Below are positions 1 through 8,316 of a stretch of 64,000 nt of DNA, piece by piece. Below the pieces are notes generated by a model. It searched no databases, was not told where the DNA came from, and was given only the letters and a program-made list of their open reading frames with translations. The position numbers and the translations under genes are program-made. Origin of the DNA: Priestia filamentosa (GTDB taxonomy: Bacteria; Bacillota; Bacilli; Bacillales; Bacillaceae_H); contig NZ_FXAJ01000001.1 of assembly GCF_900177535.1 (NCBI RefSeq), forward strand, positions 496,001 through 560,000. Reading direction: 5' to 3'. Within the stretch, counting starts at the first letter, position 1; each line of letters begins with the position of its first letter.

Positions 1-124
1 AAAGAGAGCAAAATATAAAGAAAGTCTTCTTACTGCGACAGCTTCACTTCATCTATAAAAACTGTTTCGCCCCTTATTGTATGAATAAGAATAATAGAGT
101 GAAAAGGAAGAAGGGGTGCTTCAA

Positions 125-1603
125 ATGAAAAGAAAAGAAAATTATTTGAAATCAAAGGACTTACTGCCTGTTGCGCATAGCACACGGAAGATTGGTACAC
201 TAGGCTTCGTATTTATGTGGATCAGCATGGCTGTTGTACTTGCTGCTTTTGCCATTGGCGGCTCAGGAGTGCAGGGTTTACCACTTGGGCTTGTTGTACT
301 TGCGACTGTGATTGGCTCTCTTTTAATTGGCTTGTTTATTACGATTATTGGAGATATCGGTATTGAACATGGTCTGTCTTTTCCGGTCTATATGAGAGCT
401 CCTTTTGGTACAATAGGCACTCATATTCCTTCTGTTATAAGGGGTGTTGCTGCTTCGTGTTGGTTCGGCATCAACACTTACTTTGGGGCAACAGCTATGA
501 ACAGTATCTTAAATGTACTAATAGAGTTTGATAACTGGTTTCTTTGTTTTCTTCTTTTTGCACTTCTTCAACTCCTTAATACAGCACTTGGTATTAAAGC
601 TGTAGAGCGATTTACCGATCTTGCAGCACCTGTTATTATTCTTATCTCTGCATGGATGTATACAACATTATCAGAAAGCGCTGCTGAAGAAGGGAGAGAC
701 GTTTGGACGTGGATTGAAAATCCTACAACAGGAGTTGCAGCCTTCACTGCTTTTATGATTGTGATTATGGGAAATATGGGGTTTTGGGCTACGCTTGCGA
801 CAGATATTCCTTCTATTTCTCGTTATATTAAAGCACCAAAGTACGAACGAAGCTGGCTCAAACGCAATAAGTCTTCTTTAATTGGAAGTATGGTTGCCCT
901 CCCATTAACACAGACGTTCATGGTCATCATAGGAGCTGTTTCTTATATCGCTGTCCAAAACTATGATCCTGTTGTTGCCTTACAACAATCAGCTAGCGGT
1001 TTTGTATTAGGTGTGCTTCTTTTGATGATTGTAGTTGCGCAATGGTCAACAAATATTGCGGCAAATTTAGTTCCCGCTGCAACTATATTTTCTAATGTTG
1101 GCGGTCCTAAAATGCCGTTTTGGATGGGTGTTTTTTTAGCAGGTATTATCGGGTGTTTTTCACAACCTTGGAGCTTGTTTGAAATGTTGAATACTGTTCT
1201 TCTCATTGTAGGGGGGATTCTTTCAGCAATTGTAGGGATCTTATTTTCAGATTACTACTTACTTCGCAAACGACGTGTAAATGTAAAAGAACTGTATGAA
1301 CTGCAAGGGCAATATAAATATTATTATGGATTTAATGGAGCTGGCTTTATCTCTTGGGCAATTGGAGGAGGAGTAGCAACTTTCTTTTCTACGTATTCTT
1401 TTCTTGTTGGTTTTTTTGTTGGTGCCCTTTTGTATTATGTGTTAGGGAAGTTTTGGTGGTTTGTGAAATATCCTCAAAAAGAAATTGAAGATCCTAGCGA
1501 TGAAAAATATTTAGGAATTACAGTAGGAAGAGATTGGGACATTCCTTTAGAGGAAGAGGAGGGAATATCGCTACCGCTTTCAACTTCCAAAGTAGAGACG
1601 TAA
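125..1603 (+). CDS. NCS1-family nucleobase/allantoin-type permease
   Basis: An integral membrane transporter of the nucleobase:cation symporter-1 family (cytosine, allantoin, uracil or hydantoin permeases), about 12 hydrophobic segments from residue 26 on. The N-terminal region SKDLLPV followed by an FMWISMAVVLAAFAIGG helix and the later SRYIKAP segment are typical of this family. I choose the ATG at 125, because AAGGGGTG (111-118) sits correctly before it; an in-frame GTG at 116 overlaps that site. The protein is 492 residues with an acidic C-terminal tail. A PucR-type regulator and an aminotransferase lie downstream, suggesting nitrogen scavenging from a purine or pyrimidine derivative. The substrate cannot be told from sequence alone. 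Confidence 0.85.
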   Translation: MKRKENYLKSKDLLPVAHSTRKIGTLGFVFMWISMAVVLAAFAIGGSGVQGLPLGLVVLATVIGSLLIGLFITIIGDIGIEHGLSFPVYMRAPFGTIGTHIPSVIRGVAASCWFGINTYFGATAMNSILNVLIEFDNWFLCFLLFALLQLLNTALGIKAVERFTDLAAPVIILISAWMYTTLSESAAEEGRDVWTWIENPTTGVAAFTAFMIVIMGNMGFWATLATDIPSISRYIKAPKYERSWLKRNKSSLIGSMVALPLTQTFMVIIGAVSYIAVQNYDPVVALQQSASGFVLGVLLLMIVVAQWSTNIAANLVPAATIFSNVGGPKMPFWMGVFLAGIIGCFSQPWSLFEMLNTVLLIVGGILSAIVGILFSDYYLLRKRRVNVKELYELQGQYKYYYGFNGAGFISWAIGGGVATFFSTYSFLVGFFVGALLYYVLGKFWWFVKYPQKEIEDPSDEKYLGITVGRDWDIPLEEEEGISLPLSTSKVET

Positions 1604-1620
1604 TCAAAAGGAGGGATGAA

Positions 1621-1818
1621 ATGTCAGAGTACACACTCTATAAAAAAGAACAAAAAGATATTGATCGTTTAATCCAAGATGGCTACAAGATTACTCATGT
1701 TTTAGAAAATTTAAGCGGTGCTTTTTTAACATTTAAGCATAGTGAGAAAGCAGAAGAAAACCTTCATATCTTAACAGCAGATGCTAGAAAGTATTTTATG
1801 AGATACATTATGAAGTAG
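1621..1818 (+). CDS. small hypothetical protein, 65 residues
   Basis: I do not recognise this family. The ATG at 1621 follows an excellent ribosome binding site (AAAGGAGGG, 1608-1616), which is better supported than the in-frame upstream codon at 1534 that lies inside the permease gene. The product is soluble, rich in Lys and Glu, with no membrane segment, no cysteines and no obvious motif. It starts 17 bases after the permease stop and is followed at once by a strong terminator, so it is probably the last gene of the permease transcript. A role linked to transport or regulation is possible but is only inferred from position. Confidence 0.7.
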   Translation: MSEYTLYKKEQKDIDRLIQDGYKITHVLENLSGAFLTFKHSEKAEENLHILTADARKYFMRYIMK

Positions 1819-1822
1819 CAAA

Positions 1823-1850
1823 AGAGAGGAGGGGTCCTCTCTTTTTTTTT
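1823..1850 (+). terminator. Rho-independent terminator
   Basis: AGAGAGGA (1823-1830) pairs with TCCTCTCT (1835-1842) around a GGGG loop, followed by an unbroken run of T. It closes the permease / small protein transcript. Confidence 0.9.
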
Positions 1851-1967
1851 CGTTATTTTAACGAGAGGTAACTTTTAAGTTACATTTTATTAACAAGTTC
1901 CTTTAACTAGCATAAAAGAGATACGATAAGGGTAATGAAAAAAGATTTATTAAAAGGAGGACAAACG

Positions 1968-2153
1968 ATGTCAAACGAGAATAATTGGTTAACAGGTGAA
2001 GAAAAGAAAGTTATTGAAAAACTTAAACTAGAAGTTGTAAACGCACACAGTTTGGCGCACGTCCGCTTTTATAAAAGAGAGATAGAGCAAATTGTAAAAC
2101 ATGCAAAACGACGTAAAGAAGTGTTACAAAGTATGTCTCACTATTTAGGATAG
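1968..2153 (+). CDS. small hypothetical protein, 61 residues
   Basis: Unrecognised small protein. The start at ATG 1968 is set by the strong site AAAGGAGGAC (1953-1962); an in-frame codon at 1935 has no site. The product is very basic in its second half (KHAKRRKE) and predicted mostly helical, with no membrane segment or cysteines. It has its own intergenic region upstream (1851-1967) after a terminator, and lies 37 bases before the PucR-type regulator in the same direction, so the two could share a transcript. No function is assigned. Confidence 0.65.
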   Translation: MSNENNWLTGEEKKVIEKLKLEVVNAHSLAHVRFYKREIEQIVKHAKRRKEVLQSMSHYLG

Positions 2154-2190
2154 CATGTTAAGATAAGGAAAAACATAAGGCGGTGATTTC

Positions 2191-3825
2191 TTGCAAGCAA
2201 CATTGACCGTTAGCGAGCTTTTAAAGCGTAAAAACTTTGAGCATTGTGAAGTCGTTGCAGGAAAGGAAGGATTAGAACGTCGAATAAAATGGATCCACAT
2301 TGTAGAGGTGCCTAAAGTTGAGCATCTTCTAAAAGGAGAGGAGCTCATTTTATCGACGGGAGTAGGATGGAAGGAAAATGAAGAAGCTTTTTCTTCTCTA
2401 TTGCAACAGTTAATCACCCGTAATGTTGCCGGTTTATGTATTGAAATTGGATCCTATACAAAAAGTATTCCCTCTTCTATTATTAATCTAGCAAACAAAC
2501 ACAAATTTCCTCTTATTTTATTTCATCAAGAAGTTCCGTTTGTTGAAATCACGCAAGATGTTCATACGTTTATGATTAACGCCCACTATGAAATTCTTGC
2601 TCGTTTAGAAACATATTCGAGAGAGCTTCAAGAACTTCTTTTAGCAACACATGATCTTTCAGACTTATTGTCTCATTTTCATCAATACCTTCAAGAAACG
2701 GTTGTTCTGCGCCTTAAGGAGAGCACAACTCACATTTTCCCACCTTTCCAACAAAACAACTCAAAGCAGTGGAGCATCATACATAAAAGTATAATTGATG
2801 ACACTTATACAGAAAGCAAAAAAATAAGCAAAAAGATTCAAGTATTAGGAAAAGAATACGGCGAGCTGTATGTTGTGGTTAAAAACAGAAGGTTTACTGA
2901 AGAAAATATGCTTGCCCTTGATAGAACAGCACTTGCGATTTCCCAGCATTTCCTGCGCAATCTTTATATAGAAGAGAAAAAGAAACGGTGTGAAAATGAA
3001 TGGCTGCGAGAATGGATTAGAGGAGAAGTGTCCCTTCCAAATATCTTTCACAAGCTCGGAAAAATAGACGGTCTGCATAACTATGAAGGCGGAGGTGTTT
3101 TTCTTTGCCGTAAGCAAGAAGGAGTAATGTGGGAAGGAGCGAGTTTTTCGTACGCAAAATTACTTCTTACCACTCTATTTGAACAATGTGGTTTTCTACT
3201 TTGTATAACAGAATATCGCCAGAACATCTTATTTGTGTTTGTTAACAAGCGCCAAAAACAAACGTGGAGAGATCGATTTACTCAATCATTGGAGCGTTTT
3301 AAAAAAAGCGAAGCATACGAAAAACATGCCAAGCTTTTTTCTTTTATTAGTGTAGGTTCTTTCGTTGACCGATTAGATGAGATGGAGAAAAGTTATAAAA
3401 CAGCCCAGATTACGGCTGATATTTGCAGTGAGCAAGTTTCTTCATCTGAAACTCTTTTTTTTCACGATGACTTGCATATCTATCGCATTCTTTCTCTGAT
3501 TTCCGATCAAAGAGCTCTTCATGAAGTGATTTTTGAATATTTGAATCCTATTTTACAGTACGACAAGACCTATAATGGCAAGCTTTTCGACACCCTAAAA
3601 ACGTACTTAGCGTGCAGTGGTTCAAAAAAAGAAACTGCCGAGCATCTCTTTGTAGTGAGACAAACTCTCTATCATCGGTTAGCCAAACTTGAACAGCTTC
3701 TTGGCGAAGATTTTATGGAACCAAGAAAGCGAATGGCTCTAGAATTTATGATTTTAGCATATGAGCAAATCTTTATAAAAAAGAAAGAAGAAAAATTTCC
3801 CCAATGTTCAGAAATTGAAGGGTAA
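2191..3825 (+). CDS. PucR-family transcriptional regulator
   Basis: A DNA-binding regulator of the PucR/CdaR type. The N-terminal part (about residues 8-125, LTVSELLKRKNF and VEHLLKGEELILSTGVGW) is the purine-catabolism PucR ligand domain. A middle region is probably a degenerate GGDEF-like CdaR domain. The C-terminus carries the family helix-turn-helix, seen in FDTLKTYLACSGSKKETAEH followed by VVRQTLYHRLAKLEQLLG. Translation starts at TTG 2191 after AAGGCGGTG (2177-2185). Family members sense nitrogen-rich metabolites and control catabolic genes next to them; here the permease upstream and aminotransferase downstream are the likely targets. At 544 residues it matches the family's usual size. 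The ligand is unknown. Confidence 0.9.
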   Translation: MQATLTVSELLKRKNFEHCEVVAGKEGLERRIKWIHIVEVPKVEHLLKGEELILSTGVGWKENEEAFSSLLQQLITRNVAGLCIEIGSYTKSIPSSIINLANKHKFPLILFHQEVPFVEITQDVHTFMINAHYEILARLETYSRELQELLLATHDLSDLLSHFHQYLQETVVLRLKESTTHIFPPFQQNNSKQWSIIHKSIIDDTYTESKKISKKIQVLGKEYGELYVVVKNRRFTEENMLALDRTALAISQHFLRNLYIEEKKKRCENEWLREWIRGEVSLPNIFHKLGKIDGLHNYEGGGVFLCRKQEGVMWEGASFSYAKLLLTTLFEQCGFLLCITEYRQNILFVFVNKRQKQTWRDRFTQSLERFKKSEAYEKHAKLFSFISVGSFVDRLDEMEKSYKTAQITADICSEQVSSSETLFFHDDLHIYRILSLISDQRALHEVIFEYLNPILQYDKTYNGKLFDTLKTYLACSGSKKETAEHLFVVRQTLYHRLAKLEQLLGEDFMEPRKRMALEFMILAYEQIFIKKKEEKFPQCSEIEG

Positions 3826-3897
3826 CAAGGATCATTTGTCTAATGTAAAAGAGGAGATAGTATACAACAAATTGAGGTTCTTTCAAGAAGGATGTGG

Positions 3898-5247
3898 ATG
3901 ATAATGGAGAAAACAGAAAGTATCTTAGGAAAAGATGAAAAACATCTTTGGCACGGAATGAAGCCTTATAATCCTGAAAATACAATTATTGCAAAAGAAG
4001 CAAAAGGAGTTTGGGTGACAGATGAAAGTGGCTGTCGTATGCTTGATGCAATGGCAGGTCTTTGGTGTGTGAATGTTGGATATGGACGAGAAGAACTTGC
4101 AGAAGCAGCATATGAACAGCTTAAAAAGCTTGCCTATTTTCCACTTACACAAAGTCATGAACCAAGTGTAAAGCTCGCTGAAAAAATTAGCGATATGCTT
4201 GGTGGCGAGTATGTTGTCTTTTTCTCAAACAGCGGTTCTGAAGCAAATGAAACGGCTTTTAAAATTGCTAGACAATATCACCAACAAAAAGGAGAGGGAA
4301 ATCGATATAAATTTGTATCAAGATATCGAGCATATCATGGCAATACAGGAGCTGCTTTAGCTGCAACAGGTCAAGCGCAGCGCAAATTTAAATATGAACC
4401 TCTTTCTGGAGGATTCATCCATGTCCCGCCTCCAGACCTTTATCGTGGTGAAGATAAAGAAGATACAAAAGCGAACGAATTGCAAAGTGTACAGGCTATT
4501 GATAATACGATGACATGGGAGCTAAGTGAAACAATTGCAGGCGTAATTATGGAACCCATTATTACAGGTGGAGGAATTTTGATGCCTCCAAAAGAGTACT
4601 TGCAAGGAGTTAAAAATATATGTGAGCGTCACGGTGCTCTTCTTATCGTAGATGAAGTAATTTGTGGATTTGGCAGAACAGGTGAACCATTTGGTTTTAT
4701 GAATTATGGAGTGAAGCCTGATATTATTACAATGGCAAAAGGAATTACAAGTGGCTACCTTCCTTTATCTGCAACGGCTGTTCGTCGCGATATTTATGAA
4801 GCGTTTGCAGGAAGCGAGGAGTACGATTACTTTAGGCATGTCAATACATTTGGAGGAAGTCCTGCAGCTTGTGCTCTTGCATTGAAAAACATCGAAATCA
4901 TGGAAAATGAACATTTATTTTCTCGTTCCAAAATAAAAGGAAAAGAGCTTTTACATCTTTTACAGAATAAAGTCAAGGATCATCGCTATGTTGGAGATGT
5001 GCGAGGAAAAGGGCTTTTAATCGGAATCGAGCTTGTAGAAGATAAAGGAACTAAAAAACCGCTAGACGTTGAAAAAGTGAATAAAGTGATCTCTTTCTGT
5101 AAAGATAAAGGAATTATCATTGGAAAGAATGGAGCAACAGTAGCCGGATTTAATAATGTATTAACACTATCTCCTCCACTTTGTATTTCAGACGATGAAA
5201 TAATCATTCTTGCTGAAACCGTTACAGAAGCAATTCATTCTCTTTAA
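3898..5247 (+). CDS. class III PLP-dependent aminotransferase (omega-amino acid:pyruvate type)
   Basis: A fold-type I pyridoxal-phosphate aminotransferase of class III. Visible landmarks are the N-terminal WHGMKPYNPEN, the cofactor phosphate-binding region SNSGSEANETAFK, the PLP-nitrogen Asp252 in IVDEVICGFGRTG, and the Schiff-base Lys281 in MAKGITSGYLP. Family members move amino groups from beta-alanine, GABA, taurine or other omega-amines to pyruvate. AAGGA (3888-3892) fits the ATG at 3898 best; ATG 3904 is also possible, while ATG 3892 overlaps the site. Lying after a PucR regulator and a nucleobase-type permease, it could act on beta-alanine from reductive pyrimidine breakdown, but no dihydropyrimidinase or ureidopropionase gene is in the window, so this is an inference. 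Confidence 0.88.
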   Translation: MIMEKTESILGKDEKHLWHGMKPYNPENTIIAKEAKGVWVTDESGCRMLDAMAGLWCVNVGYGREELAEAAYEQLKKLAYFPLTQSHEPSVKLAEKISDMLGGEYVVFFSNSGSEANETAFKIARQYHQQKGEGNRYKFVSRYRAYHGNTGAALAATGQAQRKFKYEPLSGGFIHVPPPDLYRGEDKEDTKANELQSVQAIDNTMTWELSETIAGVIMEPIITGGGILMPPKEYLQGVKNICERHGALLIVDEVICGFGRTGEPFGFMNYGVKPDIITMAKGITSGYLPLSATAVRRDIYEAFAGSEEYDYFRHVNTFGGSPAACALALKNIEIMENEHLFSRSKIKGKELLHLLQNKVKDHRYVGDVRGKGLLIGIELVEDKGTKKPLDVEKVNKVISFCKDKGIIIGKNGATVAGFNNVLTLSPPLCISDDEIIILAETVTEAIHSL

Positions 5248-5270
5248 AGAACTTTCAAATATAGGAACGA

Positions 5271-5298
5271 AGCCTGTATAATAGAATACAGGCTTTTT
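5271..5298 (+). terminator. Rho-independent terminator after the aminotransferase
   Basis: AGCCTGTAT (5271-5279) and ATACAGGCT (5286-5294) form a 9-bp stem followed by a short T run. It separates the catabolic cluster from rnz, whose ribosome binding site begins only 14 bases beyond the stem. Confidence 0.85.
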
Positions 5299-5322
5299 GT
5301 TCGTATGAAAGGAGAAAAGATT

Positions 5323-6252
5323 GTGGATTTATTATTTCTTGGCACAGGAGCAGGAGTTCCTGCTAAACATCGTAATGTGACGTCGCTTGCATTAAATTTA
5401 TTAGGTGAGCGAGGCGTAACATGGCTGTTTGACTGTGGAGAAGCAACGCAGCATCAAGTACTACATACCTCTATTCGACCGAGAAGAATTGAGAAGATTT
5501 TTATTACGCATCTTCATGGAGATCATATATTTGGTTTGCCAGGCTTTTTAGGAAGTCGTTCGTTTCAGGGAGGAGAAACACCTCTTACAATATACGGACC
5601 AAAAGGTATTAAAGAATTTGTAGATATCTCGTTGCGAGTTAGTGAAACACATTTACGCTATCCCATTCATTTTGGTGAAGTAGAGGATGGCATTGTTTTT
5701 GAAGATGAGCAATTTGTCGTTGAAGCACGCTTGTTAGAGCATGGTGTTTCTTCTTATGGATATCGTATAATAGAAAAAGATACAAAAGGAACGCTTCTAG
5801 TTGAAAAGCTAAGAGAGTTAGGAATTAAGCCAGGTCCTGTTTACCGTGACATTAAAGAGAAGGAAGAAGTTGTACTTGAAGACGGACGTGTCTTAAAAAG
5901 CGCAGATTATATTGGTCCTTCAAAAAAAGGACGAATTGTCACAATTTTAGGGGATACACGTCCGTGTACAAATGCTCTTGAACTTGCTAAAGGTGCTGAT
6001 GTACTTGTTCATGAAGCAACATTTTCAGAGGAAGATGATAGAATTGCTCACGAGTACTATCATTCAACATCGTTTGGAGCAGCAGAGACAGCGAAAAAAG
6101 CGGAAGTGAAAAAGCTAATTTTAACTCATATAAGCTCTAGATATCATAAGGAAGAAGCTCTCGTCTTATTAGAAGAAGCGAAGAAGACTTTTGAGAATAC
6201 GGAAATGGCATTTGATTTCTCACAGTTTATGATAGACAATGAAGGACGTTAA
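5323..6252 (+). CDS. rnz: ribonuclease Z (tRNA 3'-end endonuclease)
   Basis: Zinc-dependent endonuclease of the metallo-beta-lactamase superfamily that removes 3' trailers from CCA-less tRNA precursors. The motif H63-L-H65-G-D67-H68 is visible, followed by [16 protein letters not shown], the substrate-binding exosite region (SSYGYRI to [10 protein letters not shown]), and the late HEATF and LTHISSRY metal-ligand motifs. The length, 309 residues, is that of the Bacillus enzyme. I place the start at GTG 5323, because AAAGGAGA (5308-5315) lies 7 bases before it; the ATG at 5305 overlaps that site and would add six residues the family lacks. It is transcribed towards proI. Confidence 0.95.
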   Translation: MDLLFLGTGAGVPAKHRNVTSLALNLLGERGVTWLFDCGEATQHQVLHTSIRPRRIEKIFITHLHGDHIFGLPGFLGSRSFQGGETPLTIYGPKGIKEFVDISLRVSETHLRYPIHFGEVEDGIVFEDEQFVVEARLLEHGVSSYGYRIIEKDTKGTLLVEKLRELGIKPGPVYRDIKEKEEVVLEDGRVLKSADYIGPSKKGRIVTILGDTRPCTNALELAKGADVLVHEATFSEEDDRIAHEYYHSTSFGAAETAKKAEVKKLILTHISSRYHKEEALVLLEEAKKTFENTEMAFDFSQFMIDNEGR

Positions 6253-6285
6253 AAAAGGAAAAGAGAATATCTCTTTTCCTTTTTT
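6251..6285. terminator. bidirectional terminator between rnz and proI
   Basis: AAAAAAGGAAAAGAG and CTCTTTTCCTTTTTT form a 15-bp perfect stem around AATAT, with a T tract on each strand. It overlaps the last codons of proI, serving both convergent genes. Confidence 0.9.
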
Positions 6286-7132
6286 AATGCCTAGAAGAAA
6301 TGGACGCTGCAAGGCGTTCTTCAATGTCTTTTCCCATTTCTTCTGAACGGTTTTTAGCTATTTTAATACAAGAAGAGATGCTTTCTTTAAACTGCTCTTG
6401 TTGAAGCATTTTAATGCCTGCTTCTGTTGTTCCATTTGGACTCGTAATGTCTTTTCGTAGCTGATGAGGAGTTTTATTTGAAGCTTTCACCATGCCAGCA
6501 GCACCAACAAAAGTTTGGAAAATAAGTTCTCTTGCTGTTTCTTCCGTCATTCCTTCTTGAACGGCAGCATCCTGCATTGCTTCAATCATATAATAAAAAT
6601 AAGCAGGACCGCTTCCAGAGAGGCCAGTAACAAGATGCATGGCTTCTTCATCTACTGTAATGACTTTTCCAATCGCTTCAAAAAGAGCACATGCTAATCT
6701 TTCATGCTTGTCATTTGTCCAATTTCCACTTGTAATAGCTGTAGCTGATTGTCCAATTGAAGCAGAGGTGTTCGGCATTGCTCTTATAACAGGTCCTTCA
6801 AATCCAAGTAAATTTGTAATTGAATCTGTACTAACACCTGCAATGACAGAAATAACAAGATGGTCAGAAGAAAGATCTTCTTTTAATAGTGAAAGACTTT
6901 CCACAACATCTTTTGGTTTAAAAGCTAAAACAACAACACTTGCCTTTTTTAATATTTTCGTATAATCCCGACTTGTTGTAACTCCGTAAAGCCGAGAAAT
7001 TTCTTGAAGTCGTTCATCATTTGAGCGATTTGTCACAATGATCTCTTTTCCACTATACATCTTTTTTTCAATCAACCCTGAAATCATTGCTTCTGCCATA
7101 GAGCCAGCTCCAATAAAAACAATTTTGCTCAT
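6284..7132 (-). CDS. proI: pyrroline-5-carboxylate reductase
   Basis: Catalyses the last step of proline synthesis, NAD(P)H-dependent reduction of 1-pyrroline-5-carboxylate. The N-terminal Rossmann motif IVFIGAGSMAEAMISGL, the conserved VIRAMPNTSASIG, and the C-terminal family signature (LVTGLSGSGPAYFYYMIEA, then KDITSPNGTTEAGI) are all present. The 282 residues match the ProC/ProI family. Its place between rnz and yqjP is that of B. subtilis proI (yqjO) rather than of proG or proH. The ribosome binding site AAAAAGGAGG lies just after a leader terminator and can pair with the T-run segment above it, suggesting control by attenuation (see separate entry). Confidence 0.93.
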   Translation of the reverse strand: MSKIVFIGAGSMAEAMISGLIEKKMYSGKEIIVTNRSNDERLQEISRLYGVTTSRDYTKILKKASVVVLAFKPKDVVESLSLLKEDLSSDHLVISVIAGVSTDSITNLLGFEGPVIRAMPNTSASIGQSATAITSGNWTNDKHERLACALFEAIGKVITVDEEAMHLVTGLSGSGPAYFYYMIEAMQDAAVQEGMTEETARELIFQTFVGAAGMVKASNKTPHQLRKDITSPNGTTEAGIKMLQQEQFKESISSCIKIAKNRSEEMGKDIEERLAASISSRH

Positions 7133-7140
7133 AGGTAAGC

Positions 7141-7240
7141 CTCCTTTTTCATAAAAAAGGCCTTTCTATCACAAAAGGACAGAAAGACCTCTTAGGTATC
7201 CCTATTCATTTACCTATACCGTTTTGAAAGTCTTTTTTGA
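7141..7240 (-). promoter_or_regulatory. structured leader with intrinsic terminator upstream of proI (candidate cis-regulatory RNA, class unknown)
   Basis: On the minus strand, AGGTCTTTCT (7190-7181) pairs with AGAAAGGCCT (7167-7158, one G-U), then six T: a terminator ending just before the proI ribosome binding site. Part of its left arm, GTCTTT (7188-7183), can instead pair with AAAGAC (7235-7230) at the start of the transcript, enclosing a second helix TAGGTA/TACCTA. These two folds exclude each other, as in an attenuator. The T-run segment CCTTTTT can also pair with AAAAAGG of the ribosome binding site. B. subtilis proI is under proline T-box control, but here there is no specifier stem and no intact AGGGTGGNACC motif, so I leave the class open. 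Confidence 0.55.
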
Positions 7241-7241
7241 C

Positions 7242-7271
7242 ATTATCTACTGAAGCAATTGATATTGTCAA
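7242..7271 (-). promoter_or_regulatory. SigA-type promoter for proI
   Basis: Minus strand: TTGACA (7271-7266), an 18-base spacer, and GATAAT (7247-7242). Transcription would start near 7235, giving a leader of about 100 nt before proI. Confidence 0.7.
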
Positions 7272-7300
7272 TAAGGCTTGAAAAGAAAAAGGAGCAAAAA

Positions 7301-7329
7301 GTGACCTCAAGTCTGCAAATGTGTACAAT
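7301..7329 (+). promoter_or_regulatory. probable SigA-type promoter for yqjP-yqjQ
   Basis: GTGACC (7301-7306), 17-base spacer, TACAAT (7324-7329), 34 bases before the yqjP start. The -35 matches the consensus at four of six positions, so this is a moderate call. Confidence 0.5.
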
Positions 7330-7362
7330 AGATGTAATGAAAAATAAGGAGAGTAAGATACG

Positions 7363-8316
7363 ATGGAAAATATTTATCAAATTACAGTTCCTACTCCATA
7401 CCAAATTGGTGATGTTCATTTATATGTGATTGTAAACGACAGTATAACTCTTATTGATGCGGGAGTGAAGACAGAAAAAGCGTGGATTGCTTTCAAAAAC
7501 CAGCTTGCATCTCTTCATTTGACAGTTGAAGATATTGACCAAGTCATTTTAACTCATCATCATCCAGATCATGTTGGCTTGCTTCACTATCTCCCTTCAG
7601 TTCCTGTTTATGGTCATCCTCATATTGAGCCATGGCTTACATATAAGAAAAGTACTGCAAAAACGTACAATTCTTACTTTGAAAAACTCTTTTTACAGCT
7701 TTCTGTTCCACACTCTTATAAGTCTCAAATCCCTCGGTTTGAAGGGCAGTTTAAATATGGAGCAGAAGCGAAACTAGCTGGTACATTATTAGAAGGAGCC
7801 TCTCCTCCCTTGTTGAAAGGATGGAAAGTTCTTCATATGCCAGGGCATGCAGGAAATCATATTGCTCTATATCATGAAGAAAAAGAAGAGCTCATTGCAG
7901 GTGATGTTTTACTAGATAAAATCGTTTCAAACCCACTCATTGAACCTCCATTTTTTGTAGGAGAACATGAGAAACCTCAGCTTGAGTACAATAATTCTTT
8001 ACAAAGATTATTGTCTTTAAAGGTACAAAAAATTTATCCAGGACATGGAAAAGTGATTGAAAATGTGAGCGAACTCACAAGAGAAAGAATCATAAAGCAA
8101 AGAAAAAAAGCAGAATCTCTGCTTCCGTTTCTTGAAGAAGGAAAAACAGGGTTTGAGATTTGTCAGCATCTATTTCCACATGCATATGAGAAACAGCTTG
8201 CTCTTACGCTATCGATGACGCTTGCACAGCTTCATTATTTAGAAGAAGTAGGGTATATCCAAAAGGTAGAAAAGCAAGGAAAATGGTTTTTTAAGAAAAG
8301 TGAGGTAAAGGTATGA
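7363..8316 (+). CDS. yqjP: MBL-fold metallo-hydrolase, YqjP-like
   Basis: A metallo-beta-lactamase-fold hydrolase. The metal-binding motif H65-H66-H67-P68-D69-H70 follows QVILT, and later ligands are seen in MPGHAGNH, IAGDVLL and YPGHG. The C-terminal 70 residues (KQRKKAESLLPFLEEG to the end) form the winged-helix-like extension common in glyoxalase-II-type proteins of this branch. The substrate is unknown; thioesterase or hydroxyacylglutathione-hydrolase-like activity is the usual guess. The 317 residues and position match B. subtilis yqjP. It overlaps the downstream dehydrogenase by four bases (ATGA), implying translational coupling. Confidence 0.87.
   Translation: MENIYQITVPTPYQIGDVHLYVIVNDSITLIDAGVKTEKAWIAFKNQLASLHLTVEDIDQVILTHHHPDHVGLLHYLPSVPVYGHPHIEPWLTYKKSTAKTYNSYFEKLFLQLSVPHSYKSQIPRFEGQFKYGAEAKLAGTLLEGASPPLLKGWKVLHMPGHAGNHIALYHEEKEELIAGDVLLDKIVSNPLIEPPFFVGEHEKPQLEYNNSLQRLLSLKVQKIYPGHGKVIENVSELTRERIIKQRKKAESLLPFLEEGKTGFEICQHLFPHAYEKQLALTLSMTLAQLHYLEEVGYIQKVEKQGKWFFKKSEVKV

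Noticed and set aside
7133-7240. A proline T-box riboswitch upstream of proI, as in B. subtilis
   Set aside because: No room for a specifier stem between the promoter and the terminator, and the T-box motif AGGGTGGNACC is not intact (only AGGGATACC). Kept as an unassigned leader.
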